A stretch of DNA of 64,000 bases from Mucinivorans hirudinis (GCA_000723505.1 HG934468.1:434001-498000), one strand, 5' to 3'; shown: positions 34,924 to 44,699, counted from the first letter of the stretch. A program made the numbers and translations. Notes: a model not told the origin generated them from the letters alone.

Positions 34924-37122
34924 ATGAAATTCCCTCACTACTTCCAGTTAGACTCTATGGATTGCGGCGCGACTTGCTTACGTATGGTTGCGCGGTTCTA
35001 TGGCAAGGGTTATCCGGCGGCATTTTTTCGGGAGCGGTGCCATACCACTCGCGAGGGGGTGTCGATGCTTGGTATTTCGGATGCGGCGGAGGGTGTAGGG
35101 TTTCGCACTATGGGGGTTAAGATCTCTTTTGAGCAGCTCTGCAATGAGGTGAATCTGCCCTGCATCGTCCACTGGAATCAGAACCACTTTGCGGTGGTCT
35201 ACAACATCAAACGCGAGAATATCTACATTGCCGACCCGGCGGCAGGACTGCTCTGCTACGACAAGGAGCGGTTTTTGAAGAGTTGGTTATCTACCTCCTC
35301 CGAGGGCAGCGAATTGACCCTCACTCAGGGTACGGCACTGCTATTAGAGCCTACTCCGAGGTTCTACGAAGAGGAGACACCGGATGAGAGCAAGCTCCAC
35401 TTCGGACACCTGTTGCGCTATCTCACGCCCTATAAACGCTATATCATTCAGTTGTTTCTGGGTCTGCTTACGGGGAGCCTTATAAGCCTGATTTTTCCGT
35501 TTCTGACGCAGTCGGTGGTGGATACCGGTATCGGCAATAACGACATCAATATCGTTATAGCGATTCTTATTGCACAAGTTATGCTGACACTGGGGCAGAC
35601 GGCTAATAACCTTATCCGCAGCTGGCTCACGCTCCATATTACTACCCGTGTCAGCATATCGTTGATTTCGGATTTCTTGGGCAAGTTGATGCGGTTGCCG
35701 ATAGCCTTTTTCGATTCTAAGATGGTTGGCGATATTATGCAGCGCATCGGCGACCATAGCCGTATCCAGTCGTTTCTGACAGGTTCGATAATCAGCATTG
35801 CCGTTGCGGCAATCACTTTTGTGATATACTCGGGTGTGATGGCGAGCTACAACCTGCCGATTCTGGGGGTGTTTGTCTTGGGTAGTGCTTTGTATGTGGG
35901 TTGGATTTTGATATTTTTGAAGCGTCGCCGCAAGTTGGACTATATGCGTTTTCAGGAGGCGGCAGCCAACCAGAGCAACATCGTTCAGTTGATAAACGGT
36001 ATGCAGGACATTAAGCTCAACAACTGCGAGAAGCAGAAGCGTTGGGTGTGGGAGGGTATCCAAGCGAAGCTCTATAAAATCAGCATCAAGGGTCTCACCC
36101 TGCAACAGACCCAGCAGGTGGGAGGTCTCTTTATCGACCAAAGCAAAAACGTCTTTATCTCCTTTTTGGCTGCTACGGCTGTGATTAACGGCGATATGAC
36201 CTTGGGTATGATGATGGCGATGCAGTATATCATCGGGCAGTTGAATGCTCCGTTGTCTCAGTTTATCGGCTTTGTTCAGGAGAGTCAGGATGCAAAAATA
36301 AGTTTGGAGCGTCTGAACGAAATCCACAGCAAGGATGATGAAGAGCCGGCATCGAAGAGTAAAATCCGTGAGATTCCCACGGGTGAAGATATAGTTTTGA
36401 GGAACGTTGTTTTTCAATACGAGGGTCCCAACTCCGAAAAGGTTTTGAATGATGTCTCTCTAAATATCGAAGCGGGCAAGGTTACGGCGATTGTGGGCAC
36501 GAGCGGCAGCGGTAAGACGACACTGCTAAAGCTGTTGCTTGGGTTTTATGAGCCTGCTTCGGGAGAGGTTTTGTTAGGTTCAGTGCCTCTGAAAATGTAC
36601 AGCGACACTGTTTGGCGGGGTCATTGTGCTGCGGTGATGCAGGAGGGTTATATCTTTTCGGACACTATTGCGGGCAATATCGGGGTGATGGACGAGGTTC
36701 CCGATATGAAGCGGGTGAACAAGGCAGTGGATATTGCCAACATCCGTGAGTTTATCGAGTCGTTGCCACTACGTTACAACACGAAGATAGGTTCGGACGG
36801 ACACGGGCTGAGCACGGGTCAGAAGCAGCGTTTGCTGATAGCTCGTGCGGCGTATAAGGAGGCGGAGTATATAATGTTCGACGAGGCTACCAATTCGTTG
36901 GATGCCAACAATGAGCGTGTGATAATGGATAAGTTGCAGGGTTTCTTTCGGGGGAAGACTGTTGTTGTTGTGGCGCATAGGTTGAGCACTGTTCGTAGTG
37001 CGGACAAGATAGTAGTTTTGGAGGGCGGTGAGGTTGTTGAGCAGGGGACTCATCAGGAGCTTGTTGCGAGCAGGGGGGCTTATTATGAGCTGGTGAGGAA
37101 TCAGTTAGAATTAGGAAACTAA
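34924..37122 (+). CDS. C39-peptidase ABC exporter for a leader-containing peptide
   Basis: 732 residues. N-terminal C39 protease with Q-L-D-S-M-D-C-G-A-T-C (catalytic C14), H88 in N-H-F-A-V-V-Y and D104 in A-D-P-A. A six-helix membrane domain spans about 165-450. The ATPase has Walker A G-T-S-G-S-G-K-T-T (about 523-531), signature L-S-T-G-Q-K-Q-R, Walker B Y-I-M-F-D-E-A-T and the H-loop V-A-H-R-L-S. It should cleave a double-Gly type leader while exporting the mature peptide. All catalytic residues are present, so it should be active although no substrate gene is visible. Confidence 0.95.
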   Translation: MKFPHYFQLDSMDCGATCLRMVARFYGKGYPAAFFRERCHTTREGVSMLGISDAAEGVGFRTMGVKISFEQLCNEVNLPCIVHWNQNHFAVVYNIKRENIYIADPAAGLLCYDKERFLKSWLSTSSEGSELTLTQGTALLLEPTPRFYEEETPDESKLHFGHLLRYLTPYKRYIIQLFLGLLTGSLISLIFPFLTQSVVDTGIGNNDINIVIAILIAQVMLTLGQTANNLIRSWLTLHITTRVSISLISDFLGKLMRLPIAFFDSKMVGDIMQRIGDHSRIQSFLTGSIISIAVAAITFVIYSGVMASYNLPILGVFVLGSALYVGWILIFLKRRRKLDYMRFQEAAANQSNIVQLINGMQDIKLNNCEKQKRWVWEGIQAKLYKISIKGLTLQQTQQVGGLFIDQSKNVFISFLAATAVINGDMTLGMMMAMQYIIGQLNAPLSQFIGFVQESQDAKISLERLNEIHSKDDEEPASKSKIREIPTGEDIVLRNVVFQYEGPNSEKVLNDVSLNIEAGKVTAIVGTSGSGKTTLLKLLLGFYEPASGEVLLGSVPLKMYSDTVWRGHCAAVMQEGYIFSDTIAGNIGVMDEVPDMKRVNKAVDIANIREFIESLPLRYNTKIGSDGHGLSTGQKQRLLIARAAYKEAEYIMFDEATNSLDANNERVIMDKLQGFFRGKTVVVVAHRLSTVRSADKIVVLEGGEVVEQGTHQELVASRGAYYELVRNQLELGN

Positions 37123-37154
37123 GGTCGGTGCCCGACTCCCAATCATTATATATT

Positions 37155-38423
37155 ATGCCATCAGACAATAGAGAATACAGCCCCCAGAGCACCGAAATCT
37201 TCGGCAAGATGCCCCATTGGATAATCCGCTGGGGTATGAGTGTGATATTCCTGATATTCGCCGGACTCATCGCCGGCAGCTACCTGCTCAAATACCCCCA
37301 AATCGTAGTTGCCCCAATAACCATAACCACAATCAACCCACCAACAGACCTTATCGCCAAAACTACGGGACGCATCGACACAATCTTTGCAAAAGAGGGA
37401 GCAACCGTCCATCAGGACGAAGTGGTGGCTATGCTCCAAAACAGTGCCCAATATCCCGATGTAAACAAAGTTCTGGAACATATCGAAAACTTCGACCCCT
37501 CTGCCGACAACTCGTGGATAGAACAAAACTACTCTATGGGTGAATTGCAAAGCCCCTTCTCGGAGTTCCGCACCCAATATCTCAACTACCAACACTATAT
37601 CAAGGCGGACAATATCGGCAAAAAGAGACGACTATTGGAGAGACAGACCGAGCAGTATAAAACATATCTCCGCCAACTCACCTCGCAGCGAGGGTTGATA
37701 AAGAGGGATTACGAATATACGCTAATCAACTTCAGGCGGGATTCGGCACTATATGCCGACCGGGTAATCTCCTCTTTGGAGTATGAACGTAGCGCGCAAG
37801 CAAAGCTCCAAAAAGAAAATGCACTGGCAAGCTACGAAGCTTCGCTTACCACGACGGAGCTTACCGTGATGCAGATGGAGCAACAACTCTTGGAGCTCGA
37901 CCTGCAATACGATAACGAAACGACAACCTACAAAAACCAAATCAACGAGAGCCGCACACGCCTCTTGGCACAAATCCGCCAGTGGCAACAAAACTACCTG
38001 CTCATCTCGCCGATAGTGGGGCGATTGTCCTTTGCGAAGTTCTGGAGCAGCAACCAACACATCCAAGCGGGCGAGAAGTTGGCAACAATCATTCCGGCAG
38101 ACTCCTCCGAGGTTGTGGGTATAATGGAAGTGCCCTCGGCAGGATTCGGACGTGTGGCGGTGGGTCAGACGGTGAATGTGAAGCTGAACGGCTTTCCATA
38201 CTTTGAGTACGGGTTGCTCAAGGGTGTGGTAAACCGAATTTCGTCAGTTCCCGAGAAGGATGGCTATATCGTGGAGGTAACTTTTCCGCAGGGGCTGCAA
38301 TCGACCTACAAAGAGCAGCTCCAACTTATCCAAAGAATGGACGGCACGGGCGATATTATAACCCGCGACCAAAGACTGATTCAAAGATTTATTCAGCCGC
38401 ACAGGGCGTTTTTTGATAGATAA
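37155..38423 (+). CDS. HlyD-family membrane fusion protein
   Basis: 422 residues from the ATG at 37155; the GTG at 37128 would add nine residues. A membrane helix (V-I-F-L-I-F-A-G-L-I-A-G-S-Y-L-L) near 26-42 is followed by a biotinyl-lipoyl-like segment (K-T-T-G-R-I-D-T-I-F-A-K-E-G), a long coiled coil (about 140-275) and a C-terminal beta-barrel. It should bridge the C39 exporter to the outer membrane. It lies 32 bp after the exporter. Confidence 0.9.
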   Translation: MPSDNREYSPQSTEIFGKMPHWIIRWGMSVIFLIFAGLIAGSYLLKYPQIVVAPITITTINPPTDLIAKTTGRIDTIFAKEGATVHQDEVVAMLQNSAQYPDVNKVLEHIENFDPSADNSWIEQNYSMGELQSPFSEFRTQYLNYQHYIKADNIGKKRRLLERQTEQYKTYLRQLTSQRGLIKRDYEYTLINFRRDSALYADRVISSLEYERSAQAKLQKENALASYEASLTTTELTVMQMEQQLLELDLQYDNETTTYKNQINESRTRLLAQIRQWQQNYLLISPIVGRLSFAKFWSSNQHIQAGEKLATIIPADSSEVVGIMEVPSAGFGRVAVGQTVNVKLNGFPYFEYGLLKGVVNRISSVPEKDGYIVEVTFPQGLQSTYKEQLQLIQRMDGTGDIITRDQRLIQRFIQPHRAFFDR

Positions 38424-38451
38424 TCTAATTTATACACTCAATAATTGGGGT

Positions 38452-38540
38452 GTCATTCTGAGCGAAGCGAAGAATCTACATAGAAATAAAACTCTAACTT
38501 TCAAATCAATAAATAGATTCTTCGCTTCGCTCAGAATGAC
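38452..38540. repeat. 27-bp inverted repeat, REP-like
   Basis: GTCATTCTGAGCGAAGCG and nine more bases (38452-38478) pair perfectly with 38514-38540 around a 35-base loop. This GTCATTCTGAGCGAAGC unit is a widespread bacterial repetitive palindrome. It lies between the HlyD and LanC-like genes and may end the transcript or stabilise it. Confidence 0.85.
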
Positions 38541-38610
38541 AAACTAATGGTTTTTTTGAGGGAGTCGTGAGGATAATTTAGAGGAAAAAACAGTGTAATC
38601 TAAATCTAAT

Positions 38611-39405
38611 ATGAAGATAGAATTTACCCGCGAACAACGAATCACCAACGCCTTGATGCTGCACTCTACCGCGGTGGAGGATTGCGGATTGCTGCACGGT
38701 AAGATGGGCATTGCTCTCTACTTTCACCATTTGGCGCGCAGTAGCGGTAATGCTGTTTTTGCAGAGTTTGCCTCAGAGCTTATTGATAATGTAACCGAGT
38801 CGCTGCACGCCGATATGTCCTTGGAGTTTGCGAGCGGCATAACTGGCATCGGTTGGGCAGTTGAATATCTGATACAAAACGGATTTGTAGAAGCCGATGC
38901 CGACGATATTCTCGAGGAGTTCGATTCAAAAGTTACAAATACGCTTATCCACTCGGACAACAACATCGAGACCTTGCTTTCGATAGGACACTACTATATC
39001 TCTCGGCTTCGTTATCGAGCCAATGATGAGGAGAACCTTACCGCCTTGGATTTGAAATACAATACCATTCTCTTTATCGACGAATTGGAGAGAAAGATTA
39101 ACGCCGACAGCCCCTCGGCAGATGTTCTCTACCTGCTTGATGAACTGCATAAACTCAGCGTTTTCAACTATAAAGTCGAAAAAATCAGAGCGAAGATTCC
39201 GCCTGCGGAGTATGATTTTCTTGTTCCGTTTGTCCCTCGGCTCACTCGTGCACAGGTTGAAACGTTGCTCGACTCTTCGGACATAAAATCGAAGTACGCG
39301 GGTTATGATATGAACTCTATTCCCGAGTCGGAGCGTTGGGGAGTTAAAAATGGCATTGCGGGTATAGGGTTGCAAAAAATAATCAACGACAATGACTTAC
39401 GCTGA
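38611..39405 (+). CDS. short LanC-like protein
   Basis: 264 residues. Three inner-helix repeats of the LanC toroid are seen: G-L-L-H-G-K-M-G-I-A-L-Y-F (26-38), F-A-S-G-I-T-G-I-G-W-A (73-83) and W-G-V-K-N-G-I-A-G-I-G-L near the C-terminus. LanC cyclases are usually about 400 residues and use a Cys-Cys-His zinc site. Here the length is about two thirds and no C-H-G or W-C-x-G zinc motif is present. Similar proteins occur beside Bacteroidales radical SAM peptide systems. It may be a non-catalytic scaffold or a degenerate cyclase. Confidence 0.72.
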   Translation: MKIEFTREQRITNALMLHSTAVEDCGLLHGKMGIALYFHHLARSSGNAVFAEFASELIDNVTESLHADMSLEFASGITGIGWAVEYLIQNGFVEADADDILEEFDSKVTNTLIHSDNNIETLLSIGHYYISRLRYRANDEENLTALDLKYNTILFIDELERKINADSPSADVLYLLDELHKLSVFNYKVEKIRAKIPPAEYDFLVPFVPRLTRAQVETLLDSSDIKSKYAGYDMNSIPESERWGVKNGIAGIGLQKIINDNDLR

Positions 39406-40111
39406 CCTAACAATCGTAATCCCCGTTCGCATAGATTCGGCAGAGCGGCTGCGAAATCTGAATTTTGTACTGAACCGGTTGCGAGAGCTTGAAGGATTGA
39501 AAATTATAGTTCTTGAAGCCGATATAGTTCCCAAGACAGATAACTACGAAGGTGTACGTAAAGTCTTTGTCGAGGATTGCAACCCTCTTTTCCACCGAAC
39601 AAAGTATATCAATATTTTGAATAGCTTGGCAGATACCAAGCTTCTCGGTGTCTGGGATTCGGATGTGATTGTTCCTTTGGAGCAGTTTGATGACGCTTTG
39701 GAGCTGCTCAGAAGTAATAGTGCTGATATGGTCTATCCCTACGATGGTCGGTTTTACAATGTATACGGCTCGTTGCTTGAGGAGTTTTTGCAGAGCAGAG
39801 ACGAAAAGATTCTAACCCAAAATAGAGATAATCACCATTTAGTCTTTGGACACCACTCCTGCGGCGGAGCGTTTGTGGTCAGAAGAGAAGCCTACACACA
39901 AGCAGGCGGAGAGAACGAACGTTTCATAGCTTGGGCACCGGAGGACTTGGAGCGTTATAAACGGTGGGAGATTCTCGGTTACAGAGTCCTGCGCACCCAA
40001 GGGGCAATTTATCATCTTTGGCATCCAATAGGCGAGAATAGCAGGTACTTCAACAGTCAAATCAAAATAGATGCTCTGAAGACTTTACTTGAAATATGCC
40101 GTGGAAAATGA
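39392..40111 (+). CDS. GT2/galactosyltransferase-like glycosyltransferase
   Basis: 239 residues with the GT-A fold: L-T-I-V-I-P-V-R at the start, the metal-binding D-S-D in G-V-W-D-S-D-V (about 87-92) and the C-terminal W-A-P-E-D-L-E-R-Y-K-R-W motif of galactosyltransferase-type enzymes. It overlaps the LanC-like gene by 14 bp and ends in ATGA with the next gene. It should act on the same glycan or peptide as the GT4 enzyme. Confidence 0.85.
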   Translation: MTYADLTIVIPVRIDSAERLRNLNFVLNRLRELEGLKIIVLEADIVPKTDNYEGVRKVFVEDCNPLFHRTKYINILNSLADTKLLGVWDSDVIVPLEQFDDALELLRSNSADMVYPYDGRFYNVYGSLLEEFLQSRDEKILTQNRDNHHLVFGHHSCGGAFVVRREAYTQAGGENERFIAWAPEDLERYKRWEILGYRVLRTQGAIYHLWHPIGENSRYFNSQIKIDALKTLLEICRGK

Positions 40112-40776
40112 AAAAGATTGCTTTTATACCCCTTCGGGCTCAAAGTAAAGGGATTGAAGGGAAAAACACCAAAGTGTTACGAGGTAAGCCTCTGTTTTGT
40201 TGGATACTCGGTACGGTCATATCTTGCTCGGAGTTTGACGAGATATGGGTGGCGACCGATTGCGATTGTGTACGTTCTATTCTTGGGGATAGCTACCCAA
40301 CGGTATCTCTCTTTGACCGAAGTAGTGAAAGTGCGACAGACCTATCGCCTACGATAGATGTTGTTATGGAATTTTTATCGACTAAATCATACGCCGGTGG
40401 CGACTGGTTTGTGCTATTTCAAGCAACATCGCCATTTACAAGACAAGAGGAGATTAAAAAATTGTGTGCTGTTATTGGGCAAACAGACAAGGTGTCTGTT
40501 GTCGCCTGTTACCGTTCAAAGCGTTTTAGGTGGAGTAGTGAAGGTGTGCCGTTAGACTATTCGTGGAGTAACAAACCTCGTCGTCAAGATTACGAAGGGT
40601 TGTTGCTTGAAGCCGGAGCATTCTATGCCTCCAAAATATCGTCAATCGAACAATCAAAGCAACTTATAACATCACCGGCGGAAGTTGTAGAGATAAGCGA
40701 AACGACAGCTTTAGATATCGACAATCTCATTGACTTTGCAATGGCTGAAACATTTATTGAATATGGATTATTATAG
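40108..40776 (+). CDS. cytidylyltransferase, NeuA-like
   Basis: 222 residues from the ATG at 40108, chosen because it overlaps the preceding TGA as ATGA; an in-frame ATG at 40096 adds four residues. M-K-K-I-A-F-I-P-L-R-A-Q-S-K-G-I-E-G-K-N matches the nucleotide-binding start of acylneuraminate/KDO cytidylyltransferases, and L-F-Q-A-T-S-P-F-T follows near 112. It activates a nonulosonic or related acid sugar with CTP. This implies that the pathway attaches an acidic sugar. Confidence 0.82.
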   Translation: MKKIAFIPLRAQSKGIEGKNTKVLRGKPLFCWILGTVISCSEFDEIWVATDCDCVRSILGDSYPTVSLFDRSSESATDLSPTIDVVMEFLSTKSYAGGDWFVLFQATSPFTRQEEIKKLCAVIGQTDKVSVVACYRSKRFRWSSEGVPLDYSWSNKPRRQDYEGLLLEAGAFYASKISSIEQSKQLITSPAEVVEISETTALDIDNLIDFAMAETFIEYGLL

Positions 40777-42088
40777 GGAATATCTTGATACGCTCGATGA
40801 TATATTATTTGAGTTCGTTTCTCAAAAGGAACGATTTATGCTTCTCGGCAAAACATCCGCAAACAAGGCTGTTAAAAATACTCTGTGGTCTAAATTAATA
40901 TTGGACGGAACACGTGAATATTATAACAAATGTAGAAAACAAGGAGTATCTGTTTCAGAACTAAAATCTGAAATATTATTATTGTTATCCCAAAAATACG
41001 GAATTGCCGATGACGATACAGCAAAATTAATTCATAATGACGACTTTACTAATTACGACTTTCTAAGGCAGTACAAAGGAACGATAGTTGTCTTTTGTAT
41101 GAATGCACGACAAATAGACCTTTGGATACCGATTATATCACAAAATGATAGCTCCGTTTTAATGTTATGCAATTTCGATACCGAAAAATCCATTTTTGCT
41201 GACGGTAATTTCACGGTATTGGAACTTAGCTTTCTATCAGACAGATATATCCATAACAGCTATTTAGAGCGTTGTTTTACAGCGGTTTTTGAATATGCGA
41301 ATCTTTTTACGATGCTGATAAATGTTTTGAAACCGCAACAAGTAATGGTAATGGAGGGGTGTCATTTTGAAACCGAGATACTTGCAGCAGTTTGTCGCCC
41401 ACAATCCATCGAGACGGTATGTTATCAGCAAGGTTGGCCATCTGTGATGCACACACGTTTCAGAGATATGGGTTACGATAGATTCATCACTTGGGGAGAG
41501 GAATTTAATGAATTGTGGCGCAGATACAACCCTGCTGTAAAATTTGAAACGGGGTGCTATCCATATTCGATTTGTAAGTGCAAGATTGGCAATGCTGTAA
41601 CCTTCTTTTTACAAGCTCCGATAATTATTTCGGACGATGATTATTTTGACCAACTACTTCAACTTGCCCGCTATATCGCAATTCAGCACTCTAATGTTAT
41701 AGTTCTAATTAGAGAACATCCTGAGTATAGATTGAGCACAGAGCAAAAGCTAAAATTTGAGCAAATGAACAATGTCGAATTTGTATCGGATATTCCTTTA
41801 TATGAGGTTTTTGAAAGAACACTGATTTCTGTCTCTATATTCTCCTCCACAATTATCGAAAGTCTTGTTCACAACTCTATCCCATTTGTTTTAGACCCGA
41901 CAACGGACTGATGTTACTATCCATTAGTCGATGATTGGGGAGTAGAGGTTCATTCTCTTGAAAGTGCAAAGGAAAAGTTGGCAGAGCTTATCAAGGATAA
42001 AACTTTACAGAACAAAATGTTTAGAGGGATAGAAAAATGGAGACCTATATATTTTACACAGAAATCAATCGTCAAAATTCAACAATAG
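40763..42088 (+). pseudogene. GT-B-like sugar transferase, interrupted by TGA
   Basis: From the ATG at 40763 the frame runs 382 codons to a TGA at 41909-41911 and then stays open for 58 more codons to TAG at 42088. The part before the stop has I-R-E-H-P-E-Y and S-I-F-S-S-T-I-I-E-S-L-V-H-N-S-I-P, a pattern of capsule-type and sialyl/CDP-glycerol GT-B transferases. The part after (D-D-W-G-V-E-V-H-S-L, then A-E-L-I) is the normal end of such a domain. A CMP-sugar donor from the preceding gene would fit. It is probably a recent nonsense mutation. Confidence 0.68.
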
Positions 42089-42110
42089 GGCTCTATGTCG
42101 TAAGTAGTGG

Positions 42111-42148
42111 GTAATGTATTTATGTTGTTGCTTGATAAAATACATTAC
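42111..42148. terminator. 11-bp inverted repeat downstream of the RiPP-glycan operon
   Basis: GTAATGTATTT (42111-42121) and its complement at 42138-42148 can form a stem with a 16-base loop shortly after the last operon gene. No clear U-run follows. The rest of 42089-42279 has no supported gene. Confidence 0.4.
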
Positions 42149-42279
42149 TCACGTTAAACTGCATAGTAGAGTCGAGATTGTAAATGATATGCTTATTCTA
42201 CCGCTTACGAAAGAGGGTTCAGAATTAAAGAAATAGATAACCCTGCAGGCAATTATCTGCGAGGTTGCTTGCCTCGTCT

Positions 42280-43348
42280 TAACCCAACTTCAACGCAGTA
42301 TGTATGCAAATTTGCTGTTCTTTAAGCCTTATCTGTTTTTGGCTTTCTGCGTGGGTACTACGGATTTTTCAATTCGGAGGTGGTGGTGCAGTTTTGATTG
42401 TGTGTCGTCTAAATGGTATGGGGTTGTATCCGAGGATTCGATATAGTTCCGAGGCGGCATCTGTTGGGTCTGAACAGATACGTAGTTCTATTTGTTCTCC
42501 GAGTGCGTTTTCTGCTTTTGTGGTGATAGCCTTTTGGGTGGATAGGATGCGTTTTAATTCAGCCCAGTAATGGGTTATGCCTTGTAACTTTAGTTTGTGT
42601 CGAACTGTGTTTAAAATCCAGTATGATAGCAGTCCGAAGAATAGATGGGCATCGGAGTTGTCATCTGTCTGATGGTAGATGGGGCGCAATTCCAGGTCTG
42701 TTTTGAGTTGCCGGTTTGATGTCTCTATCTCTCTAATCAAGTTATAGTACTCCCACGTAGTTCGCTCGTCAAGGGTGGCTACGTTGGTGCGCAGGAAGTA
42801 TGTACCAAAGCCTTGCTCAGCCTGGTCTTGGCTGATTTTGATTTGCCATCTGCCTCATCATAACTTGCTCGTGCGGAATCAATCTTGCCGCTATCCTTTA
42901 TCTGACTCCAAAACTTCTCGATGTATCCACGAACCTTTTCACTGTACTCTCCTCTGGGATCGGCAGTAAACATCGCCTGCTGAGCTGGGATATACGCACT
43001 CTGCTCTATCATATAGGTCAGACCGCGGCAATCTGCACAATCTCATCGCTGCACAAATCGGGAAGATAGCCCGGAGTCAACATTACACGGGTATGCACAC
43101 GTCCTATAACGTCACGGAAGGACTCCTTGATTTTATAATAAGGGAGTTCCCTGCCGTGCTCGGCGCTCAAGCGTATGTTCGATGTGAAGTACATGCCCGC
43201 TAAGGTACAACATAAAATTTACTCCCGTGGGTATTACAAAGCACTTCACCAAATAAGCATCTTCTGAAAATCAACTCAATAGTATGAAATCACCCCCATT
43301 TTTGAGCAAAAAAACACCGAAAAAACTTTTTGGCGTTGAAGTTGGGTT
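42280..43348 (-). pseudogene. IS1634-like element remnant 1
   Basis: Bounded by inverted repeats TAACCCAACTTCAACGC (42280-42296) and its complement ending at 43348. On the minus strand, 43207 to about 42840 holds the transposase N-terminus (Y-F-T-S-N-I-R-L, then M-I-E-Q-S-A-Y), and 42830 to 42369 the C-terminus (I-R-E-I-E-T-S-N-R-Q-L-K-T-D, then R-P-I-Y-H-Q). The catalytic middle is deleted, and the halves are out of frame. At 1069 bp it is well below a normal size near 1.9 kb. Confidence 0.75.
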
Positions 43349-43402
43349 AGGTGTTCCGCCCAAAATTTGCCCTTTACACCGCAAAATATAAAATAAATGG
43401 TT

Positions 43403-44344
43403 CTACTGGTTTTCGTGTGGGTAAAGTTTGAGGTTTGCATTGAAGAATAGTATTGCGGTTCTGAAGTTTTCAAATTTACGGTATCCTCTGCCTATTCTTT
43501 TTATCTCTTCGATAGAGCTGTTTAACCTCTCTGCCCTTGCATTACTTGCGCCAGTTAGTATCGCATTTACAATTCCTTTTTTATGCCTGTCAAACATTTC
43601 TACTACTTGGGTTATCTCAGGTATATTTACCCTTAATGCGTTCTGTTTCCAAAACATATATATTGATAATGCACTTTGATAGTTTTCTTGCCGAAACTGA
43701 ATATCTCTAAAATTCTCCTTCACTTGCCAAGCCCGAGATACCTCGTAATTTGCTCCCCGTATAGCCTCGAAAGTCGCATACTGCTTATCTGTAAAATTAC
43801 TTGTGTCCTTGAGCCACAAATACTTAGTTCGTTTCAAATCTTCGTGTAACTTAACCTCTCGGCGACGTACCTTATCAACAGCCTTATTCAAATAACCGAC
43901 CAAATGAAAATTATCGTGGCAGTGCAATGCTTGCCCAAAATGCTCCTTTGCTGCGTAAATATAAGGATCCCACATATCGGTGCATATTCGCTCTACTGCC
44001 CCTCGCTGCTCCTCAGATAAACCTTTAATACACAAATTATCAACACTTTCCTTTGTCCTGCCTTTACTAACCTCTATCACAATTCCGCTCAACTCATCCG
44101 ATAAAATTGATGCGTACTCGTGACCACGACTTATAGCTTTCTCGTCAATGCTAACATATTTATATAGCTCATCACTATCTCGCAATGCCATACCGCGCTC
44201 TACTGCTCGGTGCATCACGCGATGTACTTGGTCAAAACTTATACGCAATAACCTTGCAGTACCACTCTGACTCTTGGTTACTTGCAAAGTCTCTATCGTT
44301 TTTTTTCGAGCAAAGTGGTCATACGTTCCAATGGCGCTGACCAC
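43403..44344 (-). CDS. ISL3 transposase catalytic frame, copy 2
   Basis: Same as the 627-1568 frame with a few substitutions (for example H for Y near residue 134 and S for N in K-D-T-S-N-F). DDE core retained. It is entered by a -1 slip at A8 (44299-44306). Confidence 0.87.
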   Translation of the reverse strand: MVSAIGTYDHFARKKTIETLQVTKSQSGTARLLRISFDQVHRVMHRAVERGMALRDSDELYKYVSIDEKAISRGHEYASILSDELSGIVIEVSKGRTKESVDNLCIKGLSEEQRGAVERICTDMWDPYIYAAKEHFGQALHCHDNFHLVGYLNKAVDKVRRREVKLHEDLKRTKYLWLKDTSNFTDKQYATFEAIRGANYEVSRAWQVKENFRDIQFRQENYQSALSIYMFWKQNALRVNIPEITQVVEMFDRHKKGIVNAILTGASNARAERLNSSIEEIKRIGRGYRKFENFRTAILFFNANLKLYPHENQ

Positions 44345-44619
44345 GGTACGCCCAAGCTTATTACCTTATCTCCAACAATATAACGCGGAATACGGGCAAC
44401 AAGGTAACTCTTATATTGCCACAAATCCAAGTGTCGCCACTCTCGAACTGAACGATAGTCATAGATAGGATAACTTACACCATCAATAATTACCAATTCA
44501 TTGTTATAAACAAGCTCAATACGAACTTCCTCGTTTTGCTCGTCGATGTCTACACCGCCTATAGACCAATCACTGCTCATAGGCAATAATAATTTACTCA
44601 ATACTTCGGTTGCTGTCAT
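44293..44619 (-). CDS. ISL3 transposase N-terminal frame, copy 2
   Basis: 108 residues, differing from copy 1 at a handful of positions (P-M-S-S-D for P-R-S-S-D, G-V-D for S-V-D). It has the same start and the same overlap with the catalytic frame. Confidence 0.8.
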   Translation of the reverse strand: MTATEVLSKLLLPMSSDWSIGGVDIDEQNEEVRIELVYNNELVIIDGVSYPIYDYRSVREWRHLDLWQYKSYLVARIPRYIVGDKVISLGVPWSAPLERMTTLLEKKR

Positions 44620-44668
44620 TCGGCAAAGATAACTATTCTCACACGAAATCCTGTAGAACCAAATAAAT

Positions 44669-44699
44669 TTTGATAATTAAAAAAACAGTTGTATATTTG
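44669..44699 (+). promoter_or_regulatory. promoter of the blaI-type gene
   Basis: TTTG (44669-44672), 19 bases, TATATTTG (44692-44699): an exact match to the Bacteroidetes vegetative consensus, 22 bp before the ATG at 44722. Confidence 0.8.

Larger units (their letters stand above)
43399..44660 (-). mobile_element. ISL3-family element, copy 2 (complete)
   Basis: 1262 bp, the same length as copy 1, with GGTTCTAC ends. Perfect 8-bp target duplication AAATAAAT at 43391-43398 and 44661-44668. The insertion point is one base upstream of the -33 box of the blaI-type gene, so the IS now forms the DNA immediately upstream of that promoter. Confidence 0.92.

Noticed and set aside
31029-38610. Precursor peptide gene for the exporter
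   Set aside because: Gaps at 31029-31189, 32420-32578 and 38424-38610 were read in all frames; no short gene with a GG-type leader and start codon was found. A 35-codon stretch near 32424-32530 has no start and no leader.
42304-42570. Plus-strand open frames over the IS1634-like remnants (also at 60624-60890)
   Set aside because: They are antisense to the transposase C-terminal frame, recur only because the IS recurs, and have no domain.
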